Source: DATATB01 sp036268995
GTDB lineage: Bacteria; Planctomycetota; Planctomycetia; Pirellulales; PNKZ01
Assembly: GCA_036268995.1 (NCBI GenBank)
Contig: DATATB010000049.1
Location: forward strand, 1 to 13,360
Direction: 5' to 3'
Length of the DNA: 13,360 bases
Part shown: in pieces, positions 13,284 to 13,360 of the stretch
Numbering within the stretch: the first letter of the stretch is position 1
Layout of the letters: every line of letters begins with the position of its first letter
Notes under the pieces: generated by a model
The model's input: the letters and a program-made list of their open reading frames with translations, nothing else
What the model was told of the DNA's origin: nothing
Databases searched by the model: none
Position numbers and translations under genes: made by a program

Positions 13284-13360
13284 GCGTCCCGCGGCAGATG
13301 AAGATCTTCCTGTGCGTCGAGCCCACGGACATGCGAAAAGGCTTCGATACGCTGGCCGGC
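13277..13360 (+). CDS. tnpB: IS66 protein TnpB, partial (runs off the window)
   Basis: Only the first 28 residues are present. They contain the family's opening: a short hydrophobic strand (MKIFLCVEP) followed by TDMRKGFDTLAG, which is the hallmark TDMRKxxxxL of IS66 TnpB (the IS66 Orf2-like protein, normally about 115 residues). The ATG at 13277 overlaps the tnpA stop (ATGTTGA). A second in-frame ATG at 13298 would cut off residues that other TnpB proteins have, so 13277 is preferred. TnpB is required for transposition in some IS66 elements, although its function is unknown. Confidence 0.88.
   Translation, partial: MLSVPRQMKIFLCVEPTDMRKGFDTLAG

Larger units (their letters stand above)
12842..13360 (+). 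mobile_element. IS66-family insertion sequence, left part
   Basis: GTAAGCG at 12842 is the tip sequence typical of IS66-family inverted repeats. It is followed after 79 bases by tnpA and then tnpB in the usual order. The element continues past the window, so tnpC and the right end are not seen. IS66 elements make 8-base target duplications; the 8 bases before the tip are GATCGTAC (12834-12841), which should reappear after the right end. Confidence 0.85.

Overview
The window is high-GC bacterial DNA, dense in genes with short gaps. Its gene content suggests a member of the Planctomycetota, probably Pirellulales-like: a secreted sulfatase, a SufU/SufS pair, secreted DUF885 and S46 peptidases, an OPT-family peptide transporter, and a proliferating DDE integrase-type element together with IS66. 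This assignment is inference from gene content; no rRNA or other marker gene is present.

Left part, plus strand (175-6573). A SixA-like phosphohistidine phosphatase stands alone. It is followed by sufU and sufS, which overlap by 4 bases (ATGA) and should provide sulfur for Fe-S cluster assembly. A secreted DUF885 metallopeptidase-like protein and a 745-residue OPT transporter follow with gaps of only 26 and 20 bases, so 781-6573 could be one transcription unit. It ends in a large imperfect inverted repeat built from 7-base units (6561-6646), which also encodes the last residues and the stop codon of the transporter.

Middle (6673-10905). A secreted S46 dipeptidyl peptidase with all three catalytic residues starts 26 bases after that repeat, behind a strong GGAGGT ribosome binding site. 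Together with the DUF885 protein and the OPT transporter it forms a plausible peptide-scavenging set: cleavage outside the cytoplasm, then uptake of short peptides. It converges (12-base gap) with a membrane fatty acid desaturase on the minus strand. Upstream of the desaturase lie a candidate promoter with a 12-base perfect palindrome in its spacer, a small hairpin, and a short-chain dehydrogenase/reductase on the same strand.

Right part (11136-13360). A sulfatase gene is cut off just after its signal peptide and the first sulfatase motif by an inserted element coding for a DD(35)E integrase-type transposase. That transposase gene is in turn cut near its C-terminus by an IS66-family element whose left end (GTAAGCG) begins at about 12842. 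The IS66 tnpA gene is complete and tnpB runs off the window. This is a nested insertion: sulfatase, then the rve element, then IS66. I saw no tRNA, rRNA, CRISPR array or defence system.
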